A stretch of 30,293 bases of DNA from positions 1-30,293 of the forward strand of contig JBOGZI010000042.1 in NCBI GenBank assembly GCA_050697275.1, in the 5' to 3' direction. The DNA is from JBOGZI01 sp050697275 (GTDB taxonomy: Bacteria > Actinomycetota > Thermoleophilia > Solirubrobacterales > 70-9). Every line of letters starts with the position of its first letter. Positions within the stretch are counted from its first letter, which is position 1. Both the position numbers and the translations under genes were made by a program. Below the pieces are notes generated by a model, which saw only the letters and a list, made by a program, of their open reading frames with translations, did not search any database and was not told where the DNA came from. Below, piece after piece: positions 27,945-30,293 of the stretch.

Positions 27945-28597
27945 TGACTCAAACGCGAGCTCCCTCACAGAAGCGGCCGCGTGCGGCACACCTCGGCCCG
28001 GAGCGGCGCCGGCCGCAGGTGCTCGACGCGGCGCTCGAGCTCTTCCTGGAGCGCGGCTACGAGGGCACCTCGATGGCCGGGATCGCCGAGGCCGCGGGGG
28101 TGACCAAGCCGGTCGTGTACGCCTGCTTCCCCGGCAAGGAGGAGCTGTTTCGCGCCCTGCTGCGGCGCGAGGAGGAGCGCATCCTCGGCGAGATCCAGGC
28201 TGCCTTCGAGAGCGCCGACCTGAGCGATCCCGAGGCCACCCTGGTCGAGGGCTACACGGCGTTCCTGGGGGCGGTGGCGGCCTCGCCGGAGGTCTACCGG
28301 CTGGTCTTCCTGGGGGAGGGAGGCGGCAACATGGCGGTCGCCCGCCGCATCCAGCGCGGCCGCGCCGCCCAGGTGGACGCCCTCTCGGTGCTCGCCCGCG
28401 GCTGGCTGGAGCAGCGGCGGAACGGCGCCCCCCGCGAGGCCGACCTCGATGCGACCGCCCGGCTGCTGGCCAACGCGATCGCCGGGCTGGCCGAGGCCGG
28501 CGCCCGGCTGCTGCTCTCCGGCGTAGACGAGTGGACGCCCGAGTCGCTCGGGCCCGAGCTCGGCCGGCTCGCCGCCGGCGCCCAGGCCGCCGTCTGA
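27944..28597 (+). CDS. TetR/AcrR family transcriptional regulator
   Basis: A 217-residue regulator. The N-terminal domain has RRRPQVLDAALELFLERGYE, the helix-turn-helix TSMAGIAEAAGVTKPVVYACFPGKEELF (residues about 42-69, written here as one motif region) and an all-helical ligand domain to the end. TetR proteins release DNA on binding a small molecule, often an acyl-CoA or lipid for those beside beta-oxidation genes. ATG 27944 overlaps the second operator and has no separate leader, so it is likely leaderless. It is divergent from the SCP2 operon. The ligand is unknown. Confidence 0.92.
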   Translation: MTQTRAPSQKRPRAAHLGPERRRPQVLDAALELFLERGYEGTSMAGIAEAAGVTKPVVYACFPGKEELFRALLRREEERILGEIQAAFESADLSDPEATLVEGYTAFLGAVAASPEVYRLVFLGEGGGNMAVARRIQRGRAAQVDALSVLARGWLEQRRNGAPREADLDATARLLANAIAGLAEAGARLLLSGVDEWTPESLGPELGRLAAGAQAAV

Positions 28598-28642
28598 CAC
28601 CACCCCTCCTCGCTCCCACTCGCCGGTGCGATGATCCGGGCG

Positions 28643-29317
28643 ATGAAGGTTCACGCCATCGAGACGGGAAAGGTCGCTGTCCACGAGCGCCAGCGCGAGG
28701 GCTCGGGCCCAGGCCCCTTTCGCCTCGGCCTACGCGCATGGGTGGATGAGAGCGAGGAGGCGGGGCCGGCGATGCGCCGCCTGGGCTTGGATCCGTCAGA
28801 CGTGCGCTGGGTGGTGATGACGCATCTGCACACCGATCACGCTGGCGGGCTCGGTCACTTCCCGGAGAGCGAATTTCTCGTCTCCCGGATCGAGTTGAAG
28901 GCGGCTTCGGGGACGCTGGGAAGGATGCGCGGGTTCCTGCCGAACCGCTGGCCGGTGTGGTTCCACCCCAGAGAGGTTGATTTCCCCGAGGAGCCCCTCG
29001 GCCCGTTTCCGCAAAGCCTCGCTCTTACCGATGCGGGTGACGTTCACCTCGTCTCCACCCCCGGGCACACCGCGGGCCACCTGTCGGTGGTGGTTCAGGA
29101 GGAAGAGGCTGCCCTCTTCTTCGCCGGCGATACCTCGTATAGCGAAGAGCTGATGCTGCGGGGAGCGGTGGACGGCGTTTCTCCCGACGCCTCCGCTTCA
29201 GCGGCGACCCTGGAGCGGATTCAGGAATTCGCCTCAGAGCGCCCGACCGTCTATCTGCCTGCCCATGATCCGGCGTCCGCCGAGCGTCTCGCGGCACGCG
29301 AGGCGGCGGCTACTTAA
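28643..29317 (+). CDS. MBL-fold lactonase-like hydrolase, internally shortened
   Basis: The metal ligands are complete: THLHTDHAGG (residues 60-69), STPGHTAGH, FFAGDTSYS and LPAHDP, which suits a two-zinc N-acyl-homoserine-lactonase-type hydrolase. The length is only 224 residues. In relatives, MKVHAIxTG...RQ is followed by about 50 residues with a PLPxxAWxIEH and VDTG strand pair before FRLGxRxWV; here FRLGLRAWVDESEE follows directly after RQREGSGPGP, so the N-terminal strands of the fold are missing in frame. It may be inactive. ATG 28643 matches the family start, with another ATG at 28631. It lies 45 bases after the TetR gene. Confidence 0.8.
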   Translation: MKVHAIETGKVAVHERQREGSGPGPFRLGLRAWVDESEEAGPAMRRLGLDPSDVRWVVMTHLHTDHAGGLGHFPESEFLVSRIELKAASGTLGRMRGFLPNRWPVWFHPREVDFPEEPLGPFPQSLALTDAGDVHLVSTPGHTAGHLSVVVQEEEAALFFAGDTSYSEELMLRGAVDGVSPDASASAATLERIQEFASERPTVYLPAHDPASAERLAAREAAAT

Positions 29318-29355
29318 GCTGCGGCGAAAGCTTCCCGCGATGAAGGAGGTGTCGG

Positions 29356-30084
29356 ATGTCGGTCGCAGCCTCGCTGAAGGAGTTCCAGGAGACGGAGGGC
29401 GGCGAGTCGTTCCGCCTGCAGCACTCGAAGATGCTGAAGGTCGAGCTGGGGGACGAGACGATCCAGGCGAAGCTCGGCTCGATGGTCGCCTATCAGGGTG
29501 AGGTCAAGTTCGAGCACGCCGGCTCCGGCGGGCTCGCTCGGATGGCGAAGAAGGCGGTGACCGGCGAGGGTGCGGAGCTGATGAAGATCTCCGGTACCGG
29601 CGAGGTCTTCCTCGCCGACCTGGCGCAGGACATCCAGCTGCTCAAGCTCGAGGATGAGGCGATCACGGTGAACGGCGCCAACCTGCTCGCCTTCGATGCG
29701 GAGATCGACTGGGACATCAAGCGGGTCGAGGGTGTCTCCGGGATGCTCGGCGGCGGCCTCTACAACACCCACCTCGAGGGCTCGGGCCACGTCGCGGTGA
29801 TCTCCGACGGGACGCCGGTGCTGCTCGAGATCGACGGCGAGGACACCTTCGCCGATCCGCAGGCCGCGATCACCTGGTCCCAGGGCCTGGAGACGTCGGT
29901 GAAGACCGACGTCAGCGTCAAGAACCTGATCGGCCGGGGCTCCGGCGAGAGCTTCCAGATGGCGTTTACGGGCAAGGGCTGGCTGCTGATCCAGCCCTCC
30001 GAGGGCAGGGTGGCGGCGCCCTCACAGGCCGGAGGGTCGGGAGCGGGCGCGGGGGGAACGCTCGGGAAGATCCTCGGCGGCTAG
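29356..30084 (+). CDS. AIM24 family protein
   Basis: A 242-residue protein of the AIM24/TIGR00266-like beta-helical family: KMLKVELGDETIQAKLGSMVAYQG, KFEHAG, GEVFLADLAQDIQLLKL, ITVNGANLLAFDAEIDWDI, and GSGHVAVISDGTPVLLEI. The repeating strands form a symmetrical double-psi-like barrel. The bacterial role is unknown; the yeast relative affects mitochondrial inner-membrane organisation. The end (GGSGAGAGGTLGKILGG) is a flexible glycine tail. GGAGGT lies six bases before the ATG. It follows the MBL gene by 38 bases. Confidence 0.88.
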   Translation: MSVAASLKEFQETEGGESFRLQHSKMLKVELGDETIQAKLGSMVAYQGEVKFEHAGSGGLARMAKKAVTGEGAELMKISGTGEVFLADLAQDIQLLKLEDEAITVNGANLLAFDAEIDWDIKRVEGVSGMLGGGLYNTHLEGSGHVAVISDGTPVLLEIDGEDTFADPQAAITWSQGLETSVKTDVSVKNLIGRGSGESFQMAFTGKGWLLIQPSEGRVAAPSQAGGSGAGAGGTLGKILGG

Positions 30085-30117
30085 GCGGAGTCGCTCAGCG
30101 GCGGTTCCGATCGTGAG

Positions 30118-30293
30118 ATGATCGCCTCGATGCGACCACCGGCGGCGGCCGCTGTGCTCGTCCTCGCCCTGGCGGTGGGGGCCTGCGGCGACGACGACTC
30201 GACCACCACGGTGACCGAGACCGCCACCCCGACCGGGACGGCGGAGACGACCGAGACCGCCGCCGCCGGGCCCCGGGGCGAGCTGACCACGAC
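30118..30293 (+). CDS. Lipoprotein, N-terminal part only
   Basis: The frame runs off the window. The visible 58 residues hold a signal peptide with a lipobox (LVLALAVGAC) and then a low-complexity Thr/Glu/Ala-rich linker (DDDSTTTVTETATPTG), typical of actinobacterial lipid-anchored proteins. Two in-frame ATGs exist (30118 and 30130); neither has a strong ribosome site. The function cannot be told. Confidence 0.7.
   Translation, partial: MIASMRPPAAAAVLVLALAVGACGDDDSTTTVTETATPTGTAETTETAAAGPRGELTT

Overview
The window is very GC-rich (about 70%), has tightly packed genes with GTG and TTG starts and several short overlaps, and encodes typical high-GC actinobacterial families: a MptB-like mannosyltransferase, an NlpC/P60 hydrolase with a long coiled coil, and TetR-controlled acyl-CoA genes. 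The gene content and protein style resemble Thermoleophilia/Solirubrobacterales. That placement is inference, as there is no rRNA or other marker gene. I saw no tRNA, rRNA, CRISPR array or intact transposon.

Layout. 1-4.6 kb: a partial VOC protein, two small unknown proteins (one secreted), a PhoD-type phosphatase, a convergent beta-lactamase-fold serine hydrolase that seems to start at CTG, a short gene remnant beside 21-nt tandem repeats, and a zinc-ribbon/HTH protein. 4.8-5.1 kb (minus strand): a clear c-di-AMP (ydaO/yuaA class) riboswitch that controls only a 41-residue single-span membrane peptide. 5.2-8.1 kb: two polytopic GT-C-like membrane proteins, the second frameshifted. 8.1-8.6 kb: a non-coding block with a perfect 18-nt inverted repeat and two families of direct repeats, followed by an XRE-type regulator. 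9.0-15.8 kb: acyl-ACP thioesterase, alpha/beta hydrolase, secreted P60 hydrolase, cysteine-free DksA/TraR-like protein, an esterase-Baeyer-Villiger monooxygenase fusion, RidA and a STAS protein. 15.8-22.6 kb: two paralogous membrane GAF-GGDEF-EAL proteins, each next to a SnoaL-like protein, plus a DUF1059-type protein and a lipoprotein. 22.7-30.3 kb: a cysteine-free rhodanese, a five-gene minus-strand operon (SCP2, acyl-CoA dehydrogenase, alpha/beta hydrolase, membrane protein, 45-residue membrane peptide), a divergent TetR regulator with two tandem operators, an internally shortened MBL-fold lactonase, an AIM24-type protein and the start of a lipoprotein gene.

How the genes work together. 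The best-supported unit is the TetR-flanked lipid operon: SCP2 may carry a hydrophobic ligand, the dehydrogenase oxidises an acyl-CoA, and the hydrolase cleaves a product, with two membrane proteins of unknown role. The two GGDEF-EAL proteins form a c-di-GMP pair, one with intact cyclase and I-site motifs and one with a degenerate GADEF. The fused esterase-monooxygenase suggests ketone oxidation to an ester followed at once by hydrolysis. The most unusual item is the c-di-AMP riboswitch placed in front of a tiny membrane peptide instead of the cell-wall hydrolases or potassium transporters that such switches usually control.
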